Origin: Tetradesmus obliquus
Lineage: Eukaryota; Chlorophyta; Chlorophyceae; Sphaeropleales; Scenedesmaceae
Reading direction: 5' to 3'
Length of the DNA stretch: 64,000 nt
Assembly: GCA_030272155.1 (NCBI GenBank)
Contig: CP126207.1
Coordinates: 1,674,001-1,738,000 of the forward strand
Program-made: the position numbers and the translations under genes
In this document: in pieces, positions 34,296 through 46,005 of the stretch
Layout: each line of letters begins with the position of its first letter
Position numbering within the stretch: the first letter of the stretch is position 1
Notes under the pieces: generated by a model
The model's input: only the letters and a program-made list of their open reading frames with translations
The model's database searches: none
What the model was told of the DNA's origin: nothing

Positions 34296-36321
34296 ATGAT
34301 GTCTAGCATGCGTTTGACGGTCCTATTAGCTGTGTTCATCACAGCAGCAGCAACTACAGCGCCCGCAGTCCTTTCCAAATCCACCACCACTGCTGTGTCA
34401 GCAGTTGCTGCTGGCAACAAGACAGCCACAACTGCTGCAGCCTCAAAGCCTCAGGCTGGAACAAAGACTCCATGCATCGAGTGCAAAGTGAGCTGCTGTC
34501 AATAGCAACAATAATTCATTGAACAGCCACACGCATCAAGAAATGGAGGTGGCAGCAACAGCGGCAGCAGCAGCATTGCTCAGCAGTAGTTGCTCGTAGT
34601 TGGCAGCTGCTGCATGAATTCGTTCCACTTCAAAGTGGAAACACTGTTAAACTTCACTCCATGCCTCTCTGGCCGCCCAGCAGTGCAATGTAAATGTGCA
34701 TCCTGCTCTCACGTAGTGTCTGGAATTCGTCTGAACCGGCAGTCTCGCATGAACATTGGTAGCGGCTACAACATCGTACCGACTTGTTACCCCGTGTTGA
34801 CATCTTCGGCTCCTTGTTGCATTTGTTCTGCAGGAGTGCAAAATCAACAACTGCTTCAGTGTCTGCAAGCGCTCTTGTGGGATGGACGTGGAAAAGTGCA
34901 AGAAAGTTGGCAAGGACATTGGTGGGTGCCGCTGCGCTGCTACAGCCATGCATCATGTCCCTTGATTTGCGCAAACGTGTGTCACTCGAGCTGGGGACAG
35001 CATACAAGACGTTCAGCTGCAACAGCTGAGTGACGTGCAGTGGCACAGCACTGCATTGCTGCTGCCAGCACAATCAACCAAAGTTATCAAAATGATGGCT
35101 TGCTAGTCCAATAGTTGCATGCCTGTTGGATGGACCGTGTATTGGTGATTGATTGAGTGACTTGGTGTCCTTTGATTGGACTGCCCGCTGCAATCTACTT
35201 CAGGCGGCAAGATTGGCAAAGATGCATGCGCAACCACCAAGGTAAGCACACCACAGCATGGTACCTCTTCAATGCACAGCTTACTGCTGGCACCCACTGC
35301 GCGTGACATGCCAGCACTTTGCCTGAAGGTGCGCAGATTTGTTTTTCATGTTAGACTGTCCATTTTTACTTTGCCACCTACCCTGCAGCCAGCTGGGACC
35401 AGACGCCTCACCCTGCATTGATCAGTCATCTCTTGACACAGCAGCAGCCTAAATCACCAGGCAAGCAGCATCTCAGCATAGTGCTAAAAGGTTCAGCAGC
35501 AGTGTTGTGGCAGCAGCTGTCTCCACTGCATTCACTACTGCCTCTTTGTGATGCTGCTGCTACTTCTGCTGCGTTGGGATGCCATGCAGAAGTTCTGCGG
35601 CGGAAACAAGCGCGGTGGGCACAAAGGCAAGACTGCCAAGGTCACGCTGAAGCAGGCAAGTGATGAGGTTGATTGTCACTTGTTTGTGAACTGCGTGTTT
35701 CACAACTGCAACATCAGAATCAACATCCTGGTCTTTGATTGCACGCTTCTTGAGCAGCATGTATGGCACCCATGATACGGCAGCTTCACGCTTCCAGCCT
35801 TTTGCATGGCATGCTACCGACAGCCTACCCTGCAAACCTGCATGTAACCCCACGCTGTGCTGTGCCGGCTGCAGTGCCAGAACATCGCGTACGGCATGTG
35901 CCAGCAGCATGCCAAGGAGGAGGCCATGAAGCCCAGCAACGGCTGCAAGGCAGCCTTCATGCGCTTCCGCCGCTGCAACAAGTGAGGCGGTAGTTTGAAT
36001 TGGTGATCTGATGATGATGAGGCAATTATCATATCAGAATCGTCCTATTTATCATGCCTCTATGCAGCCTACCTGGGCTGGGCGGCGCTTTGATACAACC
36101 TGCTGCGCAGTCACTGGAGCCACACCCTCACCGCAACAGATACACTTCACCGCCACATGCTTGCGCAAGCACATGCATGCATGTTGCCTGGTGGCTCTTA
36201 CTGTGCTGCGGGCTGTTTCGCTACTTGTTTCTTTTGCTGCAGGGACGAGTGGGCTGGCTTCTGGTACCCAGAGGTGAATGAGCTGTGTGCCAAGGCTGTG
36301 AAGGCACGCATCAACTACTGA
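34296..36321 (+). CDS. Small secreted Cys-rich protein, paralogue B
   Basis: Six exons: 34296-34487, 34834-34921, 35204-35241, 35590-35655, 35875-35981 and 36243-36321; all phases agree. The signal peptide (MRLTVLLAVFITAAATTAPA) is followed by a Thr/Ala-rich linker absent from paralogue A. Then come CIECK, ECKINNCFSVCKRSCG, EKCKKVGKD, DACATTK, KFCGGNKRGG, CQNIAYGMCQ, GCKAAFMRFRRCNK and DEWAGFWYPEVNELCAKAV. The junction after residues TLKQ uses GCAAGT, a GC-AG donor, where paralogue A reads straight through without an intron. The protein family was not recognised. Confidence 0.75.
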
Positions 36322-36329
36322 GGCACGCA

Positions 36330-37136
36330 GATAACATAGTGAAGATGCTGGAACAGCACTAGAACTCCACAGCTGCAGCTGGCGCTACAGTCTGGCAATA
36401 CATACACACCTTTTGGTCACCCTTTGCATGGGGGCAATGTTTTGAGTTGACTGTCGACACCGCTGGCACACCGTAACAGCTGAGAACATGGCATGCCTCA
36501 AGTCCACCGAGCATTTGAGAGCAGCAAGGCTGCTGAAACTAGCCTTTGTGCACAGCAGCGCTGCTTCAGACAGATTGTCCTTCATGGTTGGTTGAAAAGT
36601 TGCTTCATCTACAGCCAGGAATTGTTCCACCTAACAGTGCCAGCATGGATGCATCGTTTTGCTAGCCTGGTGCCGAGAATTGGCAGTGTGTTGGCAGCTG
36701 CAGTGTCACACGGTGTACTTCATGGATGCGGTGACCAGTCACTGAACAGCGTAGTGTCCTCTGTACTTTCTGACAGGCGCGTGCCCAACAGCCCTGAGGA
36801 GATCATGGACATGTCTGGACTGTACAGTCCACCACAGTGCTGTCTGTGTGTCACCTTGCATGGCAATCATAACATTGCCTGTACTCGTCCAATACAAGCT
36901 GCAGCAGCAGGTACTACAGCTTCCCGCATGATGGCATTCTTACTGTTTTTTGCTATGGCTGAATGCATGGATCAGCAGATGATTGGTGAAATCAGTGTCC
37001 AGTGACTGGATGTCAGTTGTTCCTGTGTTGTTCATGGTGTCAATGATTGAATGGGAAGGGAGTGATCAGCGGCACCCAAGCCCACACTTGTCTTGCACGT
37101 TTTGACCATGATTCAGCATCCTTTTGTCCCGTATAG
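36330..37136 (+). other. Mostly unannotated; possible upstream exons
   Basis: No confirmed gene. A stretch after CTGACAG at 36777-36835 reads RVPNSPEEIMDMSGLYSPPQ and has coding character. It could belong with the exon at 37137, but the splice path between them was not solved. Confidence 0.3.
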
Positions 37137-37314
37137 GAGCATGGTACCAGCAACTTGATGAGGTTCACACCCACCTTGTGTGAAAGGCTTCAGGGCCTGA
37201 AGCTCAGGCTGCCAGCAGAGCACCACTACTGGTGCACAGTGTGCCAGTTGCAGTTGACTCAGACTACCGTTGATTTGCCCGTTGCATATCTCGCTCGTGC
37301 CAGCCGGTTGTGAT
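37137..37314 (+). CDS. Unidentified terminal exon
   Basis: After a GTATAG acceptor an open frame of 58 codons reads EHGTSNLMRFTPTLCERLQG, continues LKLRLPAEHHYWCTVCQ with a CxxC, and ends VAYLARASRL and TGA. Composition looks coding, not repeat-like. No family was recognised; the rest of the gene would lie upstream. Confidence 0.35.
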
Positions 37315-37319
37315 CCTGT

Positions 37320-38560
37320 AATCTATCCAGTAATTGATAATGGCCATACAGGCGAGACAGCCTCAAGGAAGCAAAGTAGAGGCCAGCAGCAGCTGCAGCA
37401 GTTGCAGCAGTGAGTACGGGAGTACATGTCAGTTTGACCCCCATCAGCAAACCAGCCAGTAAAAACCGTTTTCGATAATCGCGTGAATACGTAAAGTGCT
37501 GCTCCCGGCCCAGACAACAATGCCAGAACATCGGTCAGCAAATCAAGCATTTGGGTCCATATTGCAACCAATTTTGCTGTCAACGATCTGCTGCTGCACA
37601 TCACAACCACCTGTAATGCGAGTTGTGTGCTAGAACATACTAATTGTGTACAGTTGTACCCACCCCTGTTGAAATGAGGAAAGTGAGAAGTGAATCAACA
37701 ATGTTTTGGCTCGCCATCGGGCTTAGAATAAGTAGGTCAGGGTGTGGCAATACGATGTGCCCACAAATGTGTTCCGTCTGTGCATGTTCCATGATCAAGC
37801 ATTAACATCCAGCACAGGCATCGGATCCCTTCATGTCAGCCAACCCAGCAGTCAAAGCCAGCTTACCAGCCCACGAGCCAGATCCCATCAATCGCATCCA
37901 TTCACATCCTGCATGTGATCGACTTCATCCAATCACATGCAATCAGACACGTGCAGCATGATTATGTCTGATCAGCAACGCAGTTGCAGCAGCAGATTGG
38001 CACACTATCAGCAGAAACCCAGGCAACATACAACCAGCACACCATGCGAACCGCATGGTGCGATGTGACAGCCACAACAGAGCCATGCAGCTATGAACAA
38101 GATGTGCAGGCAGGCAGTTTTTTTGCCAGCAGGCATTTGCTGTGCTGGCATATGCTCCAGTGGCACAGCCCTGCAGGCAATGACACATCACCCAGCTCGA
38201 TCTGCAAGCAGCATTAGCAGGGCAGCTCCTCTTGGTGCAGCATGGTGCACCGGCCGCTGATCTGCCAGACAGGATGCACATGGAGCAGATTGCAGCACAT
38301 ACTAATAGCATGAACTGGTACCTGTTTGGTTCACGACACTGACGCTGCACTTGGTGCGTGCTGGTGCTAGCAAGCAAAGACACTATGCGGACTGCAGGCT
38401 TGAACAGCCAAAATACCCTAATGCGATCGCCAACAGACGTGAAGCTGCCAAAAACGCCAGCCACATCAGGCCTGCATATTCAGGAAAACTGTTGCACTCC
38501 ATAGTGCGTCATCGCCACTGAACAATTGCCAGCGCACACAGCGTGAAGGCCACTGCAATC
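37320..38560. other. No confident gene
   Basis: A minus frame at 37259-37531 has a hydrophobic stretch (FLLAGLLMGVKL, AATAAAAAGLYFASL) but no start, splice support or family. From 37620 to 38560 nothing was recognised. Confidence 0.35.
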
Positions 38561-38579
38561 CGCGACAGTAATCAAGACC

Positions 38580-39430
38580 AACACCGACCCCGTGTGCCGC
38601 GCCCACGGGTGTGCATGCTCTGCACCCAGTGGCAGCACCAACAGCAACCACTCACGGCTGTGCATGCCCTGCAGCTGCACCCAGTGGCACACCAACAGCA
38701 ACCACTCACAGGCGTGCCGCGCACACCAGCGCATGCACGGCAATAGCCAATACAATGCCGATGGCTTTTTGACTGTGTGCTCCCAAACAAGCATGGTTTC
38801 ACTTGCACCCTAGTGGCACGCAGCAACACAGCTGCATTGAGTAACCATGCAAGCAGCAGAGCACATAATGCGAGGGACATACTCGAGTATTGCATGAATG
38901 TAACTGCCGCAACAACAATGCCGATACAAACACACCATGTGCGACAGACCAAGCATAAAAGAGGCTGCAGCTCATGAATTTGTCTATGTCTGCTACAAAT
39001 GAGTGCTCCTGCAAGCATGGATGCACAGGCAAAGGTTGGCACTGCAAAAGGTAGCAGATAGCACAAGCGTGGATGCAAATGCAGCCATCAGGAATCTGGT
39101 ACCAACACGTTGTGTGCAAATTGCACAAGAATTCGTGCAGTTGCATTTATCAACGGCACGGGTAGCGCTGTGGGCGGCACACACAAGCATGGGGGATTGC
39201 ACGTGATATCCAACACGTACCAGCCTACCGTGTGCGGCACACACGAGGGGTGGGGAATGCATTCAAGTATCACAGCCAGTGTCAGCATACCATGTGCAGC
39301 GCACACAAGCGCTGGGGGAGCAAATTGTCAATGCCAGTAACGCACTGTGTGCGGTGCACACACATGAATGATTTTCTAGAATTATCAATGCCAGCAGCAG
39401 CACGCCGTGTGCGTCTCACATACGCGCACA
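38580..39430. repeat. Degenerate tandem repeats
   Basis: 38590-38740 holds two to three copies of a roughly 60-bp unit (CACCCAGTGGCA..ACCAACAGCAACCACTCAC). 39110-39430 holds a looser unit of about 70 bp centred on GTGTGCGGCACACAC and variants. The open frames on both strands across this region follow from the repeats. Confidence 0.6.
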
Positions 39431-39659
39431 CAGTCAAAGCATATGCTGAAGGAAAGAATTCATCATTGCTCGGCAAACCATCCCATGAATCACGCCCAGG
39501 CATAAAAGCCTCATAAAAGTCCCACACCCAGGCGGGCAAACACACTTTTTTATGTGCAGCATGTAAAGTATCAGTCATCCTGCTGATCTCACCACTGCCC
39601 TGCACACACAATTCCAGTTGCTTTTATCCCCAGCCACGGGCCATAGTCGCAAGCTTTTT

Positions 39660-39760
39660 AGGCCCGGCCACGGGCGGTTGACCAGGATTTGAACCTGGGT
39701 CTCCAGGCATCCTGCCAATCTCACCGCTGCCCTGCACGCGCAAATGCATGTATCAACCTA
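39660..39760 (-). other. tRNA-like sequence (SINE or tRNA relic)
   Basis: Minus strand GGTTCAAATCCTGG lies in a CCAGG/CCTGG stem, a perfect T-arm with a box B-like core. A 5' acceptor half complementary to the following TCAACCG was not found. A similar CTCACC(G/A)CTGCCCTGCAC segment repeats about 120 bp away (39584-39606), which favours a tRNA-derived repeat over a working tRNA gene. Confidence 0.3.
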
Positions 39761-41350
39761 ATCACCACGCTTGACAGCGCGTATGACGAATTCCATCATG
39801 ATTGAATTGCATGCATGATCATATACAATCATCAACAGCAGTATTTTGATAACAGCGATGACAATGATTGTCATCTTCAGCAGTATCATGGTAGTGCATG
39901 CCGACATGCAGTGCATGCAGTTTGTTGAGGTGCAGCAGCAACAGAAAACAGGCAACCCTTGTAACACAAAAAGCAACAGAAAAAGCTGCATGCGGTACCC
40001 GCCGTAATGTTGGTTGAGCTGCTTTTGCACATGGATAGATGTGCATTAATGCATTAATCTGCTGTGCTTAAAAGCTGCAGCATGTGTCTGTTGCTCCAGT
40101 TCTTGAGGTTTTCGGATGACCCCTCCGCGCCCTTTTCTCAAACCGAGTGGGGTGCCGTTTTGGGGCTGCTGCAGCGCTCAGGAGGCTTGAAAAATATGCA
40201 TGTTGTGATTTGCTTGCTGTGAGCTGCCTGCCATGCTGCAGCGTGGAAGTAGTGTTTCGGTGAGACGCACACGATCACGCTGGCAGGCGCAGTGATGGCT
40301 GCAACTTTTGTGTACTGGTTAGCAAAATGCGTTTTGCTGCCAGCTGCAAGTTTGCCTGGTGATGGTGATGCTGCAGCTCTGCGACGCCGGCATCATCGGC
40401 GCACCTTAAGCCCCTGGCTCCTCGTGTTGTACTTGCTTGTCAGCGTGAACATGGTGCTTGCTGCTCCTGCTGCTTGTGCAGCTGTCCCGGAGTGGGGTGT
40501 CACCCTGTGTTATTTTGGCCGTTTGAACCGTCTGTCGCCCGGAGTTAAGCACTAAAACTGTATGCCATTGGCGATATGTGATGGGGCTTGGCCAGCCTTG
40601 CACACTGGTGTCGGAGTGCGAACGTGACGTTCACTGTACGCCGAGCTAGAGCTGATCTTCGCAGCAGTGAGGGAACATCGCCTGGAAATGTCATTCAACC
40701 AACATTACGGCGGGCACCGCATGTGCCCCATGTGCAATGCGAACGCCTCAGGTCATTCGTGACCTAAACAGCATGAACCCCTGAACCCCTGAAACCCTGA
40801 ATCCCTGCATGTGCGCACGTAAGACCAACCATTCATATTGACCTTCAGGCATCCATCTCGCTGAGCGCGTGTGGACGGAGCATAAAAACAAGCATGCGAT
40901 AAAGCGTAAATCACAAAAGGGTGACACCACATTGAGTTGAAAAGCACACAGGTATACTACGGTAAAACACCCGTACTGTGCTGACGCTCTGTTGACAGTA
41001 GTTCACATCAGTGAAACAATTGGGCAGCGGCTCAGCACATCTCCTAATGCACATGGAGAGATACATTCGCAGCATACCATGCATCCCCAGTGTGCCACTC
41101 AAGACAACTCATCTTCAGGCACTCCTGCAACGATCAAATTCATGCCGCAAGGCACAGCAAGGCACATCCTCATCGTGCAAAGAACGCCCAATGGAACTCA
41201 ACACACTCAGCTCCAAAGCCACGCGCTTGATTTCAATGTGAACTTTGAATGAGTCACCTGCCCAGTAGCAAGCACTGCACACTTCATCACAAGGCACTAC
41301 AAAGCAGATGTGTTGCAGATGCATGTTGGGCCTCCAATGCACTTCCGTGC
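39761..41350. other. No confident gene
   Basis: A plus frame from the ATG at 40295 has an Arg-rich start and a hydrophobic run (WLLVLYLLVSVNMVLAA) but no continuation that could be followed. The rest shows nothing recognisable. Confidence 0.35.
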
Positions 41351-41362
41351 AGAGCCGCACAG

Positions 41363-41640
41363 TCTGCCCAGAACCGCATGGTCTGCCCAGAACCGCATGG
41401 TCTGCCCAGAACCACATCGTCTGCCCAGAACCACATCGTCTGCCCAGAACCACATCGCCTGCCCAGAACCACATCGCCTGCCCAGAACCACATCGCCTGC
41501 CCAGAACCACATTGCCTGCCCAGAACCACATCGCCTGCCCAGAACCACATCGTCTGCCCAGACCGCATATTGTCTGCCTAGAACCACATCATCTGCCCAG
41601 AACCACATCGCCTGCTGCCAGAATCACATCGCCTGCTGCA
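41363..41640. repeat. 19-bp tandem repeat
   Basis: About 14 units of TCTGCCCAGAACCRCATSG with few variants, the last ones irregular (GCTGCCAGAATCACATCG). It lies just downstream of the SBP-box gene's stop. Confidence 0.9.
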
Positions 41641-41679
41641 GATCTTCAAAGTGACATCATGATGTTGCACTTTTCCCAC

Positions 41680-41790
41680 TCACCACAGCATGCCAAGTAC
41701 ACCATCAAACTGCTTCCAAACATCATGCAGCCCCATACCAGCAACATCCGCTCCAAACGGCAAGCCTTGCTCATCAGATGGCACCGCAGC

Positions 41791-41821
<31 letters not shown>

Positions 41822-41924
41822 TGCTGCGGCAACGGTAGCGGCAGCGGCGGCAGCTGTTGTAGCAGCCCCAACTCCTGCGCCTGCATCACTTCCATTGGTG
41901 CCGCACCCAGAGAAAGCAGCGGCA

Positions 41925-41958
<34 letters not shown>

Positions 41959-42440
41959 TTGCTGCTGCTGTTGCTGCTGCAGCTGCTGTTGCTGCTGCTG
42001 CTGCTGCCGCCCAGGCATCGACCTTGCAAGCAGCACCGACTCCAAGCCGTCACCCGCCACGCGCCGCTGAAGCAGCAGCTCTGCCGTAGTCCTGCCGCTG
42101 CTGCAGCTACTGTGCTGTCTTTCGAGCACGTATGACGCAGCTGGCTGCATCGCACTGGGCCACATGTGTACATTGCCGCTCTGCAGTGTAGAAGTCACCT
42201 GCTGCTGCTGCTGCTGCTGCTGGTGCTGCTGCTGCGCGCCCGAACCCATGCCAAGCCGAGGAAGCAGGCTGGCCAAAGCAGCTGCACCTGTAGGGCCACT
42301 ACAAGCTGCATTTGGCAGCTGAAGCTGCTCATGCAAGTTGTGTGGCACCCGCTGGGTGCTGCAGCAGGCTGCAATGCACGGGCAGCACATGCCGTGGGTG
42401 CTGGGCAGGCTTGCAGTGAGCGGCTGGAAGGGAAAAGGAA

Positions 42441-42529
<89 letters not shown>

Positions 42530-43114
42530 GTCAACTGTAGTGCCAGCTGTTCATTGCGGTCACGGCCACTATGTGGTGCTTGCATGCTTGCTGCCGGCTT
42601 GTGCAGCAGCATCAGCTGCTGCATGCGATGTCGCTCCTGCAGCGCCCTGCTTTCCATCAGCTGCTGCCGCCTCAGCTGCTGCTGTAGGCGCCACTGCTGC
42701 TCCCGCTGCTGGCGCCTCAGCTGCTGCTTGTGCTCTTGCTGCTGCTGCCGCAGCTGCAGCTGCTGCTCCTGCTGTAGCTGCCACAACTGCTGCAGGTTGT
42801 TAGCTGGCGGCAGGTGCAGCTGCTGCTGCGGCTGCTGTGACAGTGAGGATGGCATTGCAGCTGGGGTGCATTTGGGTGCTGCTGCTCCACGTAGCAAAAC
42901 TGCTGCATGGTGACTGGAGACGTGGCGGAGCTGCAGCACTGCTGCCGGCGCTACATCCGCTGCTGTGGCAGCAGCGGCAGTTGGCGCAGCCGCAGCGGAG
43001 GACACAGCTGCTAGCGGCTGGGGTGCTGCAGCAACCCTGACACCCACTACTGCACTGTAGCAGCTGGACAACGGTGCTGCGGGCGGTGGCCACTGATCAA
43101 TGGAGGCAGTTGGG

Positions 43115-43152
<38 letters not shown>

Positions 43153-43433
43153 TGCTGGCTGTGCCCACCCAGGAGGGGTGCTGAGCATGGGCACCATGCC
43201 ACCAGCAGCTACAAGCCCTGGCACGTCGTCATTAGAGGCTGTTGATCCTGCTGCTGCTAGCTGTGAGCACTTTGACGCGTCAAACAGTGGCTCTGCTCTA
43301 CCAGCAGCTGCAAACATCGGCAGCTGTTCATTGCACGCGGTACAGCCAGCTGCTGCTGCTGCTGCCGACGTTGCATCTTCTGGCTCATCATGCAGCCACA
43401 TGGCAAGCAAGCATGCCAGGTCATCCTGCCCTG

Positions 43434-43486
<53 letters not shown>

Positions 43487-43688
43487 TCTGACACCCATGA
43501 CTCCCCTGACTGCATGTGTTGCAGCGCTGCATCAATTTCTGCTGCTCGCTCTGCTAGGTCATAATCCGCTGAGTCTAGCAACTGCCAGGCAGCACCCTGC
43601 AGGGTTGATGCGTTGATACCAGCAACCTTGGCTGCAGGCGTGAGGTTACCATCCCATTGGCAGCTGCTGCTAACGAGAGGGGCACCAG

Positions 43689-43747
<59 letters not shown>

Positions 43748-43905
43748 GGTGCTGCTGCCGCTGCTGCTGCTGCTGAAGCTGTTGGAGCTGGTTGTTTGTT
43801 GCTGAGGCCGCCGCGCCCGCCGCTGCTGCTTGCAGGACCGTGCCTGTTGTATGGGACACTGTTGCGCTTGCTCAAGCTTGCTTTGCAGCTCCTGGCAGGG
43901 GTGAA

Positions 43906-43981
<76 letters not shown>

Positions 43982-44175
43982 GCAGCGCAAAAAGGGCGGT
44001 TTGCTTGTTGATGTTTCTTTCGATTTCAACAAACATCAGCTGTCACACAAACACACACACTACCTGCGGTAACTACTTCACCTCTCACAGCCCTGTTGTA
44101 ATTGTAGTGCCTGCACCTGTTTATAGGGTTACACAAGCCTCCCTGCTGTGCAGTACAATGCAATGCCGACGTGTC

Positions 44176-44215
<40 letters not shown>

Positions 44216-45018
44216 ATGCTCTCACCTCTTGACGCCCTCAAATGCGCTCACAGGGTGCAGCTTCTTGCACTGGAAGCAGAAGCGCAGCAGCCCACTTCCC
44301 AGGGCCTCACTCTTCTGGCCCTTCAGGGTCACACTTGGAGCCTGACAACAGCACAGCACCGCACAACACGACACAGCGCAGCAAAGCCAGGAAAGAGTAG
44401 GAGTTAATCCTCTGGTGTTGGAAGCAAGCAAAACGCACAGCAGTCCACTGTATTGATTCCATAACGTCACAATAGGCACCTATAGCACAGTGATCGCATC
44501 ACAATGTCGGAAGAGCTAGATGAGAGGTAAACCCCATGCATGAACAGCGCTGTCTTGCCAGTGTACACTGAATTGACAACATATGTGTAGTCACCCGCAA
44601 AGAGCAGCACGGGTGCATGCTGCTGTTCAATTTGTCTGCTGTTGTGCAGATCTATATGCAATCCAGATGCATTGCCAGCATTAAGTATTACCTCCTCCCC
44701 CACACTGTGGTGGCACCCCCAACCCACAAGGCCTCCCTTCAGAAGCTCACACACATTTCGCAGCCAATCAAAAGCTGAGATACCCCTAACCCCCAAACCC
44801 ACCTTCAAACAAGAAGGGCACAGGCCGAGCCATGAGCAGTAGTCTTTTTGGGGATGCACTGCACGCAAGCTGGCACTGCAGCCCACCACCTGCATTGCAT
44901 TGTTAGCAGCAGCGACAGCTGCAGGGGTTGCAGGAGCAGCTGAGGAATGCTGCTGCTGCTGCTGCTGCCGCTGCAGGCTGTGGGAAAACAGCTCAGGAAT
45001 GCATGCAACATCAAGCAT
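41680..45018 (-). CDS. SBP-box transcription factor with long polyQ tail
   Basis: Exons 44803-45018 (ATG), 44226-44341 and 41680-43891 join in phase. The SBP zinc-finger domain is spread over all three: QVVGCSASL and DYCSWLGLCPSCLK; then APSVTLKGQK..LLRFCFQCKKLHPVSAFEGV; then KRSCKASLSKRNSVPYNR. This fits the family layout of two zinc sites and a C-terminal basic signal, with FCFQCKKLHP matching the FCQQCSRFH core. The residue expected to be the first Cys (C-Q-V-x-G-C) is Met in this reading, so either that ligand is lost or the N-terminal exon is spliced differently. The large exon encodes about 730 residues, mostly poly-Gln and poly-Ala, ending DVWKQFDGVLGMLW. The final TGA overlaps a GTGAGT sequence, so a further intron is possible. 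SBP proteins bind GTAC-core DNA in the nucleus. The target is unknown. Confidence 0.75.
42442..42528 (-). repeat. Pure (CAG)29 coding tract
   Basis: 87 bp of uninterrupted CTG on the plus strand, encoding a Gln29 run in the SBP-box protein. Other tracts in the same exon lie at about 41793-41825, 41931-42006 and 43434-43482. The tract at 43689-43745 instead encodes poly-Ala. Confidence 0.95.
43907..43980 (-). repeat. Intronic CTG tract before the last SBP exon
   Basis: About 25 AGC units on the plus strand (CTG in gene sense), ending 16 bp before the exon start at 43891. Here the sense strand is CTG, opposite to the coding CAG tracts of the same gene. Confidence 0.9.
44178..44216 (-). repeat. 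(CAG)13 tract in intron 2 of the SBP gene
   Basis: CTG on the plus strand, CAG in gene sense. It lies about 10 bp after the donor at 44225 and is an exception to the CTG-in-introns pattern. Confidence 0.85.
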
Positions 45019-45044
45019 TGTGGGGAGATCAAGTCAGCATCCTG

Positions 45045-45185
45045 CGATCCAGTATAATTGTAGGTCGTGGCACCATCTTAGACTCTAGGCTCAGTGAGCC
45101 ACAACACGTTGAACACAAGGTCTGAGACCAGAAAAGGAGAGTGAACACCGTAGAGCGCAATGCACACCCTTGAACACCAAAATGG
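45045..45185 (+). mobile_element. Dispersed repeat, copy 1
   Basis: Shares GTGGCACCATCTTAGA, GAGCCACAACA, GTTGAACACA, GGTCTGAGACCAG, AAAAGGAGAGTGA and GCACACCCTTGA, in order, with 51545-51675. No ORF. A non-autonomous element or SINE-like repeat is the simplest reading. Confidence 0.6.
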
Positions 45186-45261
45186 TTCCTGAGCAGGTCC
45201 TGTCAGGTGTTGCAGGATCTTCACTGTCGGCAGTGCAGCCCTTGCTGCACTATGGTCAAAG

Positions 45262-45385
45262 CAAATCCACAAATCATCCACAAGTCATCCACAGCAGACC
45301 ATCCACAAGCCATCCACAACGGGCTAGGGCCGTCCACAAGGCCGTCCACAACCGGAACGGTCCACAACCGTTGTGGATAAGCCTC
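45262..45385 (+). repeat. Cluster of (C/G)(A/T)TCCACAA-type short repeats
   Basis: About ten copies of TCCACAA/TCCACAG spaced 10-20 bp, including one exact TTATCCACA (minus strand, at about 45371). A looser cluster (TGTGGATG) lies at 48480-48612. Confidence 0.7.
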
Positions 45386-45894
45386 GATCGCGTGTGGATC
45401 ATGTTGTGGATTGTGCAAATGAGCCTCGAATCACTGCTTAAACACGTTTACATATACAATATATGAGTTGTAAATAATGTTCCGTCGAGCTTGTGCCCGT
45501 ACGCGAGCACAGCGAGCAGCAGCAGCTGCAGCTGCTAGCATGCCATCGCCGCTGATGCTGCATCTGCAGGATGATAATAAAGGATATCAACATGTGCTGG
45601 TAGTCCATGCTGATGTTGATACCAAAGGACAACAAGCAGCAGTAGCAGCAGCAGCCAGCATGCATGTCATCCCTCCTGCTGCCACATTAAGACAGAGGAC
45701 AGCATGCTTGGGGTGAAGTGCAAAGCAATGCAGTGTCCACAACATGTAACCATGTCAACTGTTCATATCACAAGGTACGTCTGCCAGACATCCCTCCAGG
45801 CACACCCTGCATGTGCTTGCGCTGATGCTCCACAATACACACACTAGCTGTACAATAGCATGTTCAAATGTATGTGCCGCACAGACTCCTCCGC
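45386..45894. other. No gene recognised
   Basis: A plus frame at 45477-45716 is Ala-rich and lacks support. The region would hold the 3' UTR of the minus-strand gene that ends at 45895. Confidence 0.35.
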
Positions 45895-45970
45895 TTAGTC
45901 CCTAAGCCTCGCTGGCTTCATACGTGCTCGCTTCGCCCTGGATCCGTCTTCCACTTCTCCTGTTGCTGCA

Positions 45971-46005
<35 letters not shown>

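Noticed and set aside
40295-40555. Plus frame with signal-like hydrophobic run
   Set aside because: No downstream exons, homology or splice evidence. The composition could arise by chance.
40500-40640. 5S rRNA-like stretch (CCGGAGTTAAGC)
   Set aside because: Only the short box matches. The flanking helices and the terminal stem of a 5S gene are not present.
41115-41654. Frames of WFWAGDVVLGRRCGS or CPEPHRLPRTT on both strands
   Set aside because: Produced by the 19-bp minisatellite. The period is not a multiple of three, so all frames cycle.
45262-45385. DnaA-box cluster and bacterial replication origin
   Set aside because: Only one exact TTATCCACA. The neighbours are spliced nuclear genes, and no dnaA-type context is present.
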